A stretch of DNA of 64,000 nucleotides from contig NZ_JAGYIU010000003.1 of NCBI RefSeq assembly GCF_018402495.1, positions 496,001 to 560,000 on the forward strand. Direction: 5' to 3'. Under the pieces are notes generated by a model. That model ran no database searches. It saw nothing but the letters and a program-made list of their open reading frames with translations, and had not been told where the DNA came from. The position numbers were made by a program, and so were the translations under genes. Shown here in pieces: positions 36,455 through 46,358 of this stretch. Position 1 is the stretch's first letter. Every line of letters starts with the position of its first letter. This stretch comes from Pseudoalteromonas sp. Its GTDB lineage: Bacteria > Pseudomonadota > Gammaproteobacteria > Enterobacterales > Alteromonadaceae.

Positions 36455-37366
36455 ATGATCACCAACAATATTAATCACAATCAACTCTTTGTGGGGATCG
36501 ATGGCGGTGGCACTAAATGTAAAGCAATTATCGTCAATAGCTGTAATGAAATAGTAGGCACCGGTGTGGCAGGCCCAGGTAACCCGTTACATGGGTTTAA
36601 TCAAGCAACTCACTCTATTGAGCAATCAGCGCGTTTAGCATTACAAGATGCAGGGCTCAAAGAGACGCCTTTATCTGCATTAATCGCAGGGGTTGGCCTA
36701 GCTGGGGTTAACTTGCCAAGTTTGCATAATCAAATGACGCAGTGGCAACATCCATTTAAAACTATGCATTTAACGACTGACTTATTAATTGCTTGTATGG
36801 GTGCTCATCAAGGTAGTGATGGCGCAGTGATGATTGCAGGTACTGGCTCGTGTGGATTTTCATACGTTAACGGTCAATCGTTTATGATTGGCGGTCATGG
36901 TTTTCCTCATGGCGATAAAGGCAGCGGCGCATGGATAGGCTTTACTGCGTCTCAGCAGGTGTTGTTAAGCTTAGACAAATTAATCCCAAGTGGTGTACTC
37001 ACTGATTTGGTCATGAAATATTTAGAAGTGCGCGATGCAATGCAACTTGTTGAAGTAATTGCCAATAAACCAGCCGCCTTTTTTGCGCAACTTGCAGGTT
37101 GTGTTTTTCAATCAGCACAAGCGAACGATGCCATTGCGATTGCTATTTTAAAAGAAGGTGGCGCGTACTTAAGCGATATAGCACGCCGACTATTAGATAA
37201 AAACCCACCAAGGCTTTCGTTTATTGGTGGCTTATCAGCGGCAATGACGACGTGGTTAGACACAGATATACAAGCTATTTTATCAGCCCCATTATCGTCA
37301 CCAGAAATGGGATCAATTCTTTACGCTAAACAACAGCACGTTAATTACAGTAGCCAGGAGTTATGA
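36455..37366 (+). CDS. nagK: N-acetylglucosamine kinase, BadF/BadG ATPase family
   Basis: 303 residues of the ASKHA fold. The phosphate-binding motif FVGIDGGGTKCKAIIV is at residues 12-27, a second glycine-rich loop is MIAGTGSCGF, and HGFPHGDKGSGAWIG and FIGGLSA are further family blocks. It phosphorylates cytoplasmic GlcNAc to GlcNAc-6-phosphate, the substrate of NagA encoded two genes downstream. AGAGGCAAAA upstream of ATG is the ribosome-binding site. The stop overlaps the next start, indicating an operon. Confidence 0.9.
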   Translation: MITNNINHNQLFVGIDGGGTKCKAIIVNSCNEIVGTGVAGPGNPLHGFNQATHSIEQSARLALQDAGLKETPLSALIAGVGLAGVNLPSLHNQMTQWQHPFKTMHLTTDLLIACMGAHQGSDGAVMIAGTGSCGFSYVNGQSFMIGGHGFPHGDKGSGAWIGFTASQQVLLSLDKLIPSGVLTDLVMKYLEVRDAMQLVEVIANKPAAFFAQLAGCVFQSAQANDAIAIAILKEGGAYLSDIARRLLDKNPPRLSFIGGLSAAMTTWLDTDIQAILSAPLSSPEMGSILYAKQQHVNYSSQEL

Positions 37367-38364
37367 TGTTTAACACCCTAATGGAAAAAGAAGCGGCGCA
37401 AACGCCTAATGTTATCAAGCAGCAAATTATGGCCAACCAACCTTTAGTGGAAAAAATTGGTCAAAAGCTTCGCGATATAGCCCCTAAAGTAGTGATGATG
37501 ATTGGCCGTGGTTCGTCCGATCACGCGGGCGTTTTTGGTAAGTATTTAATTGAAATTGAAGCGGGTGTACCCGTCAGTTCTGCAGCACCTTCAGTGGCGA
37601 GTGTCTATGGTAAAACCTTAAAATTAGATGGCGCTGTGGTTATTGTTATTTCTCAATCAGGACGCAGCCCAGATATTCTCGCTCAAGCAAAAATGGCGAA
37701 AGAAGCGGGCGCTTATTGTATTGCACTGGTTAACGATGAAGCGTCACCATTGCAAGACATAGTCGATGATTTTGTTCCTCTTAAAGCCGGTGATGAAATT
37801 TCGGTAGCGGCAACAAAAAGCTATTTGGCAACGTTGTCGGCATTGGTGCATATTGTTGCTAATTGGACGCAAAATGAGTCATTATTACAAGGGCTTAAAG
37901 AGCTGCCTAGCGCGCTTGATGCAATGATAGATTCGCCAACTCAGTTACAGCCTAGTGAGTTTGCAAACATTAAGAACATGGTGGTATTAGCCCGTGGTTT
38001 AGGGTTTTCTATCTCAAAAGAAATGGCACTTAAGCTTAAAGAAGTGTGTGCTATTCATGCTGAGTCATTCAGTAGTGCAGAATTTTTACATGGTCCGGTA
38101 ACCTTAGTTGAGCAAGGGTTAGTGATTTTAGATTGCTCGGTTGATGATGAAACTAAAGAGTCACATCAGCAACAAATTGCTGAGGTCACAAAACGCGGAG
38201 CACAGGTTATTAGCCTAAATCAACAGGGTATTGAAGTACACCCTCGATTAGCGCCATTTTTAGTATTGCAGCGTTTTTATCTTGATGTGGCAAAAGTAGC
38301 ACTAAGCCGTGGTTTTAATCCTGATGAGCCTAAGGGGCTTAAAAAAGTAACAAGGACATTATAA
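37366..38364 (+). CDS. nagB-II: Glucosamine-6-phosphate deaminase, SIS-domain type (NagB-II)
   Basis: 332 residues with two SIS (sugar isomerase) domains. Visible motifs are MMIGRGSSDHAGVF, VIVISQSGRSPDIL and SVAATKSYLATL in the first, and ARGLGFSISKEMALKLKEV and AESFSSAEFLHGP in the second. It resembles the isomerase half of GlmS without the glutaminase domain. In Shewanella and relatives this type replaces classical NagB, converting glucosamine-6-P to fructose-6-P and ammonia. ATG 37366 is preferred over 37363 because AGGAG is only two bases from the earlier ATG. The gene overlaps the nagK stop and directly abuts nagA. Confidence 0.88.
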   Translation: MFNTLMEKEAAQTPNVIKQQIMANQPLVEKIGQKLRDIAPKVVMMIGRGSSDHAGVFGKYLIEIEAGVPVSSAAPSVASVYGKTLKLDGAVVIVISQSGRSPDILAQAKMAKEAGAYCIALVNDEASPLQDIVDDFVPLKAGDEISVAATKSYLATLSALVHIVANWTQNESLLQGLKELPSALDAMIDSPTQLQPSEFANIKNMVVLARGLGFSISKEMALKLKEVCAIHAESFSSAEFLHGPVTLVEQGLVILDCSVDDETKESHQQQIAEVTKRGAQVISLNQQGIEVHPRLAPFLVLQRFYLDVAKVALSRGFNPDEPKGLKKVTRTL

Positions 38365-39492
38365 ATGTCAGTAAAACGTATTCATGTAGCAGAGTTTTTT
38401 GATGGCGAGCAATTTGTTAACGACAAAGTGTTAAGCATTGATGCGGGTATTATTACGGCAATAGATGATAACGTGCAACAGGCAGACGAGCACCTAACGG
38501 GGTTAGTTGCGCCAGGCTTTATTGACCTACAAGTTAATGGTGGCGGTGGTGTATTGTTTAATCGTACTAGCAGTGTTGCTGGGGTTAAACAAATGCTGCT
38601 GGCACATGCCAAGTATGGCACAACCGCCATGCTGCCGACCTTAATTACCGACACGGTTGAAGTGATGCACCAAGCAGCCAATGTAATTGCAGACGCAATC
38701 GTTTTGCAGACTCCCGGTATTATTGGCATTCACTTTGAAGGCCCGCATTTATCAGTCGCAAAAAAAGGCGCTCATAGCGCTGATTTTATTCGCCCTATTT
38801 CTGATCAAGAATGGCAGGTGCTATCGCGCCAAGATTTAGGCAAGGTTGTAGTAACGGTTGCACCTGAAAATGTTTTGCCAAGTGACATCACTAAAATGCG
38901 CGATTTAGGCATACACGTTTGTTTAGGTCATACCAATGCGAGTTTTGCACAGGCTCAACAAGGCGTTGATGCTGGGGCAACCGGATTTACGCATTTATAT
39001 AATGCTATGTCGCCATTACAGGGGCGTGAGCCAGGTGTTGTAGGCTGTGCATTATTAAACGATGACACCTATTGCGGCCTAATTGTTGATGGGCATCATG
39101 TTGATTACGCTGCATGTCAGCTTGCGTTAAAAGCAAAGCCAATGGGGCGTGTTTTTTTAGTCACTGATGCGATGCCACCAGTGGGTACCAATGACACCGA
39201 ATTTGCTTTTTTTGACCGTACCGTCAGCTTAGATAATGGTAAGCTCACCTCTACCACGGGTGAACTGGCAGGATCCGCGCTTGATATGGCAACGGCAGTA
39301 AGAAATACAGTAACCCATTTAAAGCAGCCATTAGCGCAAGCGCTTAATATGGCAAGTTTATATCCTGCTCAGTATTTACAGTTGCCCGCCACACACGGGC
39401 GATTAATACCGGGTAGTCCAGCAGATTTTGTACAATTAAACACACAACAACAAGTCATTAGCACGTGGATTGGCGGCGCTCAGGTTTGTTAA
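38365..39492 (+). CDS. nagA: N-acetylglucosamine-6-phosphate deacetylase
   Basis: 375-residue amidohydrolase. Conserved blocks include LVAPGFIDLQVNGGGG, the metal-binding Glu in GIHFEGPHLS, LGHTNASF, GFTHLYNAMSPLQGREPG and FLVTDAMPPVG with the catalytic Asp. NagA removes the acetyl group from GlcNAc-6-P to give glucosamine-6-P for the SIS-type deaminase encoded just upstream. The ATG directly follows the preceding TAA. No break is seen in the frame. Confidence 0.95.
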   Translation: MSVKRIHVAEFFDGEQFVNDKVLSIDAGIITAIDDNVQQADEHLTGLVAPGFIDLQVNGGGGVLFNRTSSVAGVKQMLLAHAKYGTTAMLPTLITDTVEVMHQAANVIADAIVLQTPGIIGIHFEGPHLSVAKKGAHSADFIRPISDQEWQVLSRQDLGKVVVTVAPENVLPSDITKMRDLGIHVCLGHTNASFAQAQQGVDAGATGFTHLYNAMSPLQGREPGVVGCALLNDDTYCGLIVDGHHVDYAACQLALKAKPMGRVFLVTDAMPPVGTNDTEFAFFDRTVSLDNGKLTSTTGELAGSALDMATAVRNTVTHLKQPLAQALNMASLYPAQYLQLPATHGRLIPGSPADFVQLNTQQQVISTWIGGAQVC

Positions 39493-39524
39493 CAACATAA
39501 TAAATATAAATAAAGGAAAATAAC

Positions 39525-40841
39525 ATGACAACCAATGTTATGGATACGTCCAAAAATAGTAGCGTGGTCCCAATGGCCATTGTTGCGGTATTATTTTTTA
39601 TACTGGGCTTTGCTACTTGGCTTAATGGCTCATTAATGCCGTATTTAAGTCAAATTTTACAGTTAACCCCATTTTAAGGGTCGTTAATTTTATTTTCCTT
39701 TTATATTGCTGTCACCTTTACTGCGCTTCCCTCGGCCGTGTTAATTAAAAAAGTTGGCTATAAAAACGGTATGGCGCTGGGTATGGGATGTATGATGCTA
39801 GCGGGTTTGATGTTCATTCCTGCTGCTATGTCACAGTTTTTTCCTCTGTTTTTATTAGCCCAGTTAGTGATGGGGGCAGGTCAAACTCTATTACAAACTG
39901 CGGTTAACCCTTACGTAGTGCGTTTAGGGCCTGAAGAGTCGGCTGCTGTACGTATTAGTATTATGGGTATTTTAAATAAAGGCGCGGGGGTTATCTCACC
40001 TATGGTATTTACCGCCTTAATTTTAAGCAACTTTACCGGTACGGTAGGCACAGAGCTGAGCCAAGAGCAAGTTGATGATATGGCCAACGGCCTTATTTTT
40101 CCTTACTTAGGCATGGCACTATTTATTGGTTTATTAGCCTTTGCGGTTAAAAAGTCACCGCTCCCTGAACTTATTAATGATGGCGTTGAAGCTATAAATA
40201 ATAAAGGTGAAATACGCGAAACCTTGTCTCACCCAAACTTAGTATTAGGTGCCATTGCTATTTTTTTATATGTGGCGGTTGAGGTTATTGCAGGTGATAC
40301 CATAGGTACTTTTGCACTATCGCTGGGAGTCGAAAAATATGGGGTAATGACCTCATACACTATGATGTTTATGGTGTTTGGTTATATTTTAGGTATTTTA
40401 CTTATCCCTAAATTTATTTCTCAGCAGAGCGCTTTAACCGCATCGGCTGTATTAGGGATTGTTATTACATTATGTATTTTACTGCTCGATGCACAGTCGT
40501 TTGTTATTGCCAATGCGTTATTGGTGCCTTTAGGCGGCGCTAATTTACCGGATGCTTTATTACTTATTGCCTTTTTAGGTTTAGCTAACGCTATTGTTTG
40601 GCCAGCGGTTTTCCCATTAGCGTTATCGGGGTTAGGTAAACTTACTAGTACTGGCTCTGCACTTTTAGTTATGGGTATAGCAGGCGGTGCATTTGGCCCG
40701 GTTTTATGGGGGCTATTGAGTGGTTTTACTTCACTGCAAACAGGTTACTCTGTATTGTTACCGTGTTACTCTGTATTGTTACCGTGTTACTTATTTATAC
40801 TATTTTATGCGGTGAAAGGCCATAAAATGAAAAAGCAATAA
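39525..40841 (+). pseudogene. nagP: GlcNAc permease (NagP-like MFS transporter) with a nonsense codon
   Basis: The frame opens at ATG 39525 after AAAGGAAAA and reads MDTSKNSSVVPMAIVAVLFF to LQLTPF, then hits TAA at 39675-39677 (codon 51). The same frame continues without further breaks for 387 codons (GSLILFSFYIAVTFTALPSA to GHKMKKQ), with about 12 membrane helices typical of the glucose/galactose-type MFS group to which NagP belongs. A glutamine codon CAA turned to TAA would explain the stop, since related transporters usually have Gln in this helix. Near the end a 21-bp tandem duplication (40746-40787) repeats YSVLLPC. Restart at an internal Met (39738) would lack the first two helices and is unlikely to be active. 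Confidence 0.82.
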
Positions 40842-40863
40842 CATTCACCAGTTATCCCTAGCT

Positions 40864-40894
40864 CAGTGCACTTTGCAGTATATAAAGTGCACTG
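40864..40894. terminator. Hairpin between convergent nagP and DUF2235 gene
   Basis: CAGTGCACTTT and AAAGTGCACTG form an 11-bp stem with a 9-base loop. It lacks a long T run on either side, so factor-independent termination is uncertain. Confidence 0.5.
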
Positions 40895-40910
40895 ATTATA
40901 GGTAGAGCTA

Positions 40911-42410
40911 TCAGCTTAATCGTGTTACTTTTAGTTTTATCCTGCCGGCATTGGCGCCATAAAAACGACTTAAGTCATTAGCAAATGGGCAAAACTCGCC
41001 CGATTTTTTAATGGTTATTTCAACGCCTTCTGCAATTTCAAACGCATGTTCATCGCTTTGCCCAACTGTACCAATTAAACTAAACCACTGCGCGGTAGGT
41101 AACCGCCTAAATGGTTCAAGTAATGCCATGGGGATTTCTTTAACGCCGAGTTGTACATTATCGCGATGCCATCCAGAAGGTGGGCACTTTATACCATCGT
41201 CATACCAAAATTGGTTAGGATAAGGTGTAAAGCGATAGGTCGCACCTTGGGCAAGCATTAATCCTGTGGCGTTATAGGCTTCACTGGCATACACCATTAC
41301 ATCTTGACTTTGATCAACGCTAAGTAAACTCATATTTTGGTTGGTTAGCATTATATGGGCACTGAGTCCCATAAAGTTTAACGTGCTGTCGTCGCTGTAA
41401 ATCATTTTATAATGTAAGTTTTTTAACGATTCAGGACGATAGCTGGTTAGTTTATTAATTCGCTGTGCAACACTGTGATGTATTAATGGGGCGACGTGGC
41501 TGATTTCATCGTCAATTAATACACAGCACTGCCTATCAACAAGTTTAAAAAATGGGTTTAACCAAAAGTAATTTTGCTGATGACTTAACGCCAGTGGATC
41601 GGGAATAACAGTCACATCGTCTTGGGCAACTAAGTTACTCTCAGGTAAAAGGTTTTCGTAGTCTATGTCATGACTGGTTAGCAATGAAACCGACAGCGGC
41701 TGAGCAATAAGCCATTCAAGTGTATAACGCAAGCAAATATCAGCAAGTCCATCGCGATAATAGCCACCCCCCACATCGGAATGCGCTCCGGCAAACCACA
41801 GCTCGGTAATGTTAGCTTGTTGATTCATTAAAGTGGGTTCAAAGGCGCGGCGCTTTTCATCAAGTGCAACACAGTGCAGTGCTTGAGTAATATTATTGGC
41901 AATAGTATGGTTTTCAAAAATAACGTGCTCAGCGCCGCGGGTGGCTTTACTTATCTTTGACAAGCCAATTGAGGCCACTGTATCAAATACACATAAATAC
42001 ACCTGCTCGGTAATTAATGGCTCTAAGCACTTGGCAAAGCGCCGTGCCAATGCTGCACCTCGACTAAAACCGGTTAGTAATACTGTATCGCCACTTTGGT
42101 AATGTTGTTTAAAATCATTAATAGCTTGGCTTAAAATACTCGCTACATCGTCTGAGCGTGGTGCGAGCGTTTGATTTAAAAGTCGTTTTAAACGGCTGCC
42201 CTTAGTACCTATTCCTTGATAATAAAAACTTAATTGCTGTTTAAAAGGGGTAATAGGGGATTCATCAAGTTTACCACCAAATAATAAGTGTAATTTTAAA
42301 ATGTTAGAGATACTGACGTCTTCTTTATAGTTCTCAGTGCTAAATTGATCTGCATCTCGGGGTTCACTACCTGTACCATCAAAATTAAAAATCAGCGTTT
42401 TGACCGTCAT
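40911..42410 (-). CDS. DUF2235 alpha/beta-hydrolase (Tle1-like fold)
   Basis: 499 residues. N-terminal TVKTLIFNFDGTGSEPRD and the nucleophile elbow TGFSRGAALARRFA, followed by the Asp/His regions VCVFDTVASIGLS and WFAGAHSDVGGGYYRDGL, are characteristic of DUF2235 proteins, which include type VI secretion phospholipases. No VgrG, Hcp, PAAR, adaptor or immunity-like gene is adjacent, so an effector role is unsupported. It may be an intracellular lipase or esterase. AGGA eight bases before ATG 42410 supports that start over upstream in-frame codons. The C-terminal third is unassigned. Confidence 0.78.
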   Translation of the reverse strand: MTVKTLIFNFDGTGSEPRDADQFSTENYKEDVSISNILKLHLLFGGKLDESPITPFKQQLSFYYQGIGTKGSRLKRLLNQTLAPRSDDVASILSQAINDFKQHYQSGDTVLLTGFSRGAALARRFAKCLEPLITEQVYLCVFDTVASIGLSKISKATRGAEHVIFENHTIANNITQALHCVALDEKRRAFEPTLMNQQANITELWFAGAHSDVGGGYYRDGLADICLRYTLEWLIAQPLSVSLLTSHDIDYENLLPESNLVAQDDVTVIPDPLALSHQQNYFWLNPFFKLVDRQCCVLIDDEISHVAPLIHHSVAQRINKLTSYRPESLKNLHYKMIYSDDSTLNFMGLSAHIMLTNQNMSLLSVDQSQDVMVYASEAYNATGLMLAQGATYRFTPYPNQFWYDDGIKCPPSGWHRDNVQLGVKEIPMALLEPFRRLPTAQWFSLIGTVGQSDEHAFEIAEGVEITIKKSGEFCPFANDLSRFYGANAGRIKLKVTRLS

Positions 42411-42494
42411 GGCATTTATCCTAAAAATTTTCTTATACTTTATATAGCTAATATTAAATATTAAAGACAGTGGCGTGTTTAACACTCACTGATT

Positions 42495-43799
42495 TTAATG
42501 CAGTTTCATTTTAGGACGAACTACTCGTAGCACTTTTTCGCTGATCCACAAAGCAAAGGTTTTAGCACTGCCATGAATAGCGCGCTGATGCATTCTATAT
42601 AATGAAATATACATAAAGCGGGCAATTTTGCCTTCAATAAAAAAGCTATTACTGGTTAGATTACCCATTAAGCTGCCTACCGTGCTGTAGCGCGATAAGT
42701 TGACCAGTGAGCCATGATCGTTATATTCAAACTTTTTAAGGGGCTGCTGGCGTAGTGTGGCAATTAAGTTTTTTTCAACGCATTGTGCCATTTGGTGTGC
42801 CGATTGAGCGCGTGGTGGCACTTGCGTACCATCATCTTGCGTAAACGCGCAGCAATCACCAAGCACATATATTTGTGGGTCAAGGTTGCTTTGTAAGTAC
42901 TCGTTTACTTTTATTTGGTTATTACGAGTCAGCTCAAAAATACCCAGCTCTTTAATAAAGTCAGGTGCTTTTACGCCCGCCGCCCACACCATAATATCCG
43001 CGTTTATTTGCTCATCATCATTGGTGATAAAGCCATGTTCGGTTGCTTGTTTAACTTGGGTATTTTCCCGAACGGTGACGCCTAATCTTAATAACTCACG
43101 CTTGGCTGAACTGGCAATTCGCTCAGACAGCGCCGGAAGAATCCTGGGGCCCGCTTCAATAAGATGAATATGTAAACGCTTGGCCGACATATTGGTTAAA
43201 CCGTATATTTTTAGTAAATCAGAAACATGATATAGCTCAGCCGAGAGCTCAACCCCAGTTGCTCCACCGCCAACAATGGCGATGTTTAATGAGTGTAATG
43301 GGTCATCGTCTTGATGAAGGCGAGTAAAGTTATCCAGCAGCGCGTGTTGAAAGCGCGCTGCTTGTTGATTTGAATCTAGGTAAAAACAATGCTCTTTAAT
43401 GCCTGGAGTATTAAAGTCGTTACTCACACTGCCAATAGCAATAACTAAATGATCGTAGTGAACGGTGCGTTTAGGTAATATTTGATGCCCTAACTCGTCA
43501 TATAGAGGGCTTAAGGTAATGGTTTTATTATTGTTATCGAGGTTGCAAAAGGTACCAAGTTGAAAGTTATAGTGATGTTTGGCAGCATGCGCGGAGTAAA
43601 CAACCCCATCTAAATCGGCATCAATAGAGCCAGTTGCAACCTCGTGCAATAACGGTTTCCATATATGAGTGCGATTTTTATCGATGAGTAATATATTTGC
43701 GTGTTTTTTCTTTCCTAATTTGTGCCCTAATTGAGTTGCTAGCTCCAGCCCACCAGCGCCACCGCCGATGATGACGATTTTTGGTATGGTTATATTCAT
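42495..43799 (-). CDS. ndh: Type II NADH dehydrogenase (NDH-2)
   Basis: 434 residues. FAD-binding IVIIGGGAGGLELATQLG is at the N-terminus, NAD(P)H-binding LNIAIVGGGATGVELSAEL in the middle, with VWAAGVKAPDF and YVLGDCCAFTQDDG as further family motifs. The C-terminus has an amphipathic or hydrophobic stretch suited to membrane association. It oxidises NADH and reduces quinone without pumping protons. AAGGG seven bases upstream selects ATG 43799 over the longer frame from 43832. It lies 84 bp upstream of the DUF2235 gene on the same strand. Confidence 0.92.
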   Translation of the reverse strand: MNITIPKIVIIGGGAGGLELATQLGHKLGKKKHANILLIDKNRTHIWKPLLHEVATGSIDADLDGVVYSAHAAKHHYNFQLGTFCNLDNNNKTITLSPLYDELGHQILPKRTVHYDHLVIAIGSVSNDFNTPGIKEHCFYLDSNQQAARFQHALLDNFTRLHQDDDPLHSLNIAIVGGGATGVELSAELYHVSDLLKIYGLTNMSAKRLHIHLIEAGPRILPALSERIASSAKRELLRLGVTVRENTQVKQATEHGFITNDDEQINADIMVWAAGVKAPDFIKELGIFELTRNNQIKVNEYLQSNLDPQIYVLGDCCAFTQDDGTQVPPRAQSAHQMAQCVEKNLIATLRQQPLKKFEYNDHGSLVNLSRYSTVGSLMGNLTSNSFFIEGKIARFMYISLYRMHQRAIHGSAKTFALWISEKVLRVVRPKMKLH

Positions 43800-44033
43800 G
43801 ACAATGCCCTTAAAAATAATATACCGAAGCAATTTCTGTACGTTGATTTTTAAAATGACTTGGGTATCAAAAAATTATTTTGGCAAAGCACGTTTTTATG
43901 GGGCTATAGTGTGCGCCTAATTAAAGGATATGTCAGCAATAAATCACGTCATTTGATGTATACTGATATGCAAATATTTCATCTACTGCGCATTTACAGC
44001 ATTTATGGGCACCGACATAAAAAGGACGCTTTT

Positions 44034-45962
44034 ATGAGTACATCGCTAGTTCAGTCTCTTGAGCAACATTTTGGTTTTAATCAGTTTAGGGCAGGGCAAC
44101 AACAAACCATAGAGCAGCTGCTAAATGGCCAATCATCACTGGCAATATTTCCTACAGGATCGGGTAAGTCGTTGTGCTATCAACTCACTGCGTTACATTT
44201 ACCGCATTTAACGCTGGTGGTATCGCCGTTATTGGCCTTGATGAAAGATCAAATAAGCTTTTTAAACAGTAAAGGCATTTATGCCGCCAGCCTCGACTCA
44301 AGCCAAGACCAAATGCAAAGTAGCACTGTAATGAACGACGTACGAAGTGGTAAAGTTAAAGTGTTAATGGTGTCGGTTGAGCGCTTTAAAAACGAGCGCT
44401 TTAGGGAGTTTATAAGCCAAGTGGCGCTTTCTATGTTGGTTGTTGACGAAGCGCATTGTATATCTGAATGGGGGCATAACTTTAGACCCGATTACTTAAA
44501 ACTACCTCGTTACCGTGAAGAGCTAAATATTCCGTTAGTGCTACTATTAACCGCTACCGCCACTAAAAAAGTAAAACGCGATATGGCCGAGCGATTTGCT
44601 ATTGAGCCACAATGTATTGTGCAAACGGGGTTTTATCGCGCTAATTTAGATTTAAATGTGCTAAGTGTTAAAACGGCGGATAAAAACAATGAGCTTACTA
44701 AAATTGTCCGTGCGCAAACCGGCCCGGGTATTGTGTATGTCACGCTGCAGCAAAGTGCTGAGCAAGTAGCCAATATGCTCAGCACACAAGGGTTGCACGC
44801 GGTGGCGTACCATGCAGGGCTTGAAGACACCCTACGCGGGCAAATTCAAGACGATTTTATGGCAGGCAAAATAAATGTAGTGGTTGCTACCATTGCTTTT
44901 GGCATGGGGGTTGATAAATCAGATATACGCTTTGTGATTCACTACGATTTACCTAAATCAATAGAAAACTACAGCCAAGAAATTGGTCGTGCGGGGCGCG
45001 ACGGTAATCCTTCAAATTGTTATACCCTGGCTAATTTAGATGGCTTAAATACAGTAGAAAACTTTATTTACGGCGATACCCCAGAGCTCAGTGGAATTGA
45101 ATATGTCATCAACGATATTCGTCAAGCCCAACAGCAATGGGAGATGCAAGAATACAGCTTATCAAGCGAAAGTAATATTCGCCAGCTTGCCCTTAAAACC
45201 TTGTTGGTACAGCTTGAAATGCAAGGCGCAATAACACCGCAGTATGCCTACTATGCCGATTTTAAATATAAGTTTTTGGTTGATAAAACGGCCTTACTCG
45301 GCCACTTTGATGCCGATAGACAAGCATTTTTACAGCAAATTTTTAGCCATACCGATTTTAAAAAAATATGGGGCACACTTAACTTTGATTCTCTCACTCA
45401 AGCCGCGCAGGTTGACCGTAAACGTGTGGTAGCAGCGCTTGATTACTTAGCTGAAAAAAACCTTATAACCTTAGAAACTAAACGTATTACCCAAGTGTAT
45501 AAAGTGCATAGCGAAGTGATTAATAACCCTACTCTTGCCCAGCAGTTACATGATTACTTTAGTGATAAAGAGCAAGCGGAAATAAAACGTATTGCTGCCT
45601 TGGTGCGCTTTTTTGAGCTGCAATCTTGCTTAAGCTATAACTTAGCCCGTTACTTTGATGATGCCAATGCGCCACAGCAATGTGGACATTGCTCTGTGTG
45701 CCGTGGGCAGGCGGTTAAGCTTGAATATTCACTCGCTCCTACAAAGATTGATACAGCGCTTATATACCAAAAAGTGGATGAGTTTTTAGCCCACATGGCA
45801 ACTAAAGGCGTGCACAATGTGGGGATTGAAACCCAATGCCGATTTTTAGCGGGAATGAGCGTGCCGTTATTTGCGCGCAATAAAGTGCGCCAACTAAGCG
45901 GTTTTGCATTGTGCGAGCAGCAGCGCTACAGCGAAATAAAAGCGACATTACTCGCCCGTTAA
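44034..45962 (+). CDS. RecQ-like ATP-dependent DNA helicase
   Basis: 642 residues. RecQ motifs are present in order: motif 0 FGFNQFRAGQQQTIEQLL, Walker A FPTGSGKSLCYQL, DEAH box VVDEAHCISEWGHNFRPDY, TATATKKV and motif VI SQEIGRAGRDG. Zinc-binding cysteines follow in QQCGHCSVCRG. The short C-terminal tail shows no clear HRDC domain, so this is a RecQ-family member distinct from canonical RecQ. It unwinds DNA 3' to 5' in repair or recombination. AAAGGA placed eight bases upstream supports ATG 44034; the longer frame to 43860 is not needed. Confidence 0.88.
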   Translation: MSTSLVQSLEQHFGFNQFRAGQQQTIEQLLNGQSSLAIFPTGSGKSLCYQLTALHLPHLTLVVSPLLALMKDQISFLNSKGIYAASLDSSQDQMQSSTVMNDVRSGKVKVLMVSVERFKNERFREFISQVALSMLVVDEAHCISEWGHNFRPDYLKLPRYREELNIPLVLLLTATATKKVKRDMAERFAIEPQCIVQTGFYRANLDLNVLSVKTADKNNELTKIVRAQTGPGIVYVTLQQSAEQVANMLSTQGLHAVAYHAGLEDTLRGQIQDDFMAGKINVVVATIAFGMGVDKSDIRFVIHYDLPKSIENYSQEIGRAGRDGNPSNCYTLANLDGLNTVENFIYGDTPELSGIEYVINDIRQAQQQWEMQEYSLSSESNIRQLALKTLLVQLEMQGAITPQYAYYADFKYKFLVDKTALLGHFDADRQAFLQQIFSHTDFKKIWGTLNFDSLTQAAQVDRKRVVAALDYLAEKNLITLETKRITQVYKVHSEVINNPTLAQQLHDYFSDKEQAEIKRIAALVRFFELQSCLSYNLARYFDDANAPQQCGHCSVCRGQAVKLEYSLAPTKIDTALIYQKVDEFLAHMATKGVHNVGIETQCRFLAGMSVPLFARNKVRQLSGFALCEQQRYSEIKATLLAR

Positions 45963-46017
45963 TGCAATTGACCGTAATTGCTGTATCCTAGTGGCTTATT
46001 CAAAAAAGTAAGTCACT

Positions 46018-46338
46018 ATGTCGCACATTGTTATTCCTGTTAAAAATATAAACGCAGCGCCAACGCCCGTAACCTGTGCTAATTGCCAAGCTTGTTGCTG
46101 CCAATTAGAAGTACGCATTGTGACCGACACCGGTGTGCCATTTAATTTTATTGCTTATGATAAATGGGGTAGCGAAGTAATGAAACGCGCTGATGATGGC
46201 TGGTGCGAAGCACTCGATCGTAACACTTTAATGTGCTCTATTTACGAACATCGTCCTTTAGTGTGTCGCGAGTTTGAAATGGCATCGGATGAATGTATTA
46301 CTGAGCGAGAGTTAGCGGGTATATACAACGCGGGCTAA
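46018..46338 (+). CDS. YkgJ-family cysteine-cluster protein
   Basis: 106 residues. The pattern CANCQACCCQ near residue 19, then WCEALDRNTLMCSIYEHRPLVCREF with two more conserved Cys, is that of the YkgJ/UPF0153 family, thought to bind zinc or an iron-sulfur cluster. Function of the family is poorly defined. It lies 55 bp after the helicase gene. Confidence 0.85.
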   Translation: MSHIVIPVKNINAAPTPVTCANCQACCCQLEVRIVTDTGVPFNFIAYDKWGSEVMKRADDGWCEALDRNTLMCSIYEHRPLVCREFEMASDECITERELAGIYNAG

Positions 46339-46350
46339 TAAGCCCGCGTT
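46327..46350. terminator. Bidirectional hairpin at the YkgJ-KtrB junction
   Basis: AACGCGGGCT and AGCCCGCGTT form a 10-bp stem with an AATA loop that contains the YkgJ stop codon. It separates two convergent genes. The T tracts are short (two bases). Confidence 0.6.
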
Positions 46351-46358
46351 AATGGTTG

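Noticed and set aside
40911..42410. DUF2235 protein as a type VI effector locus
   Set aside because: No VgrG, PAAR, adaptor or immunity candidate beside it.
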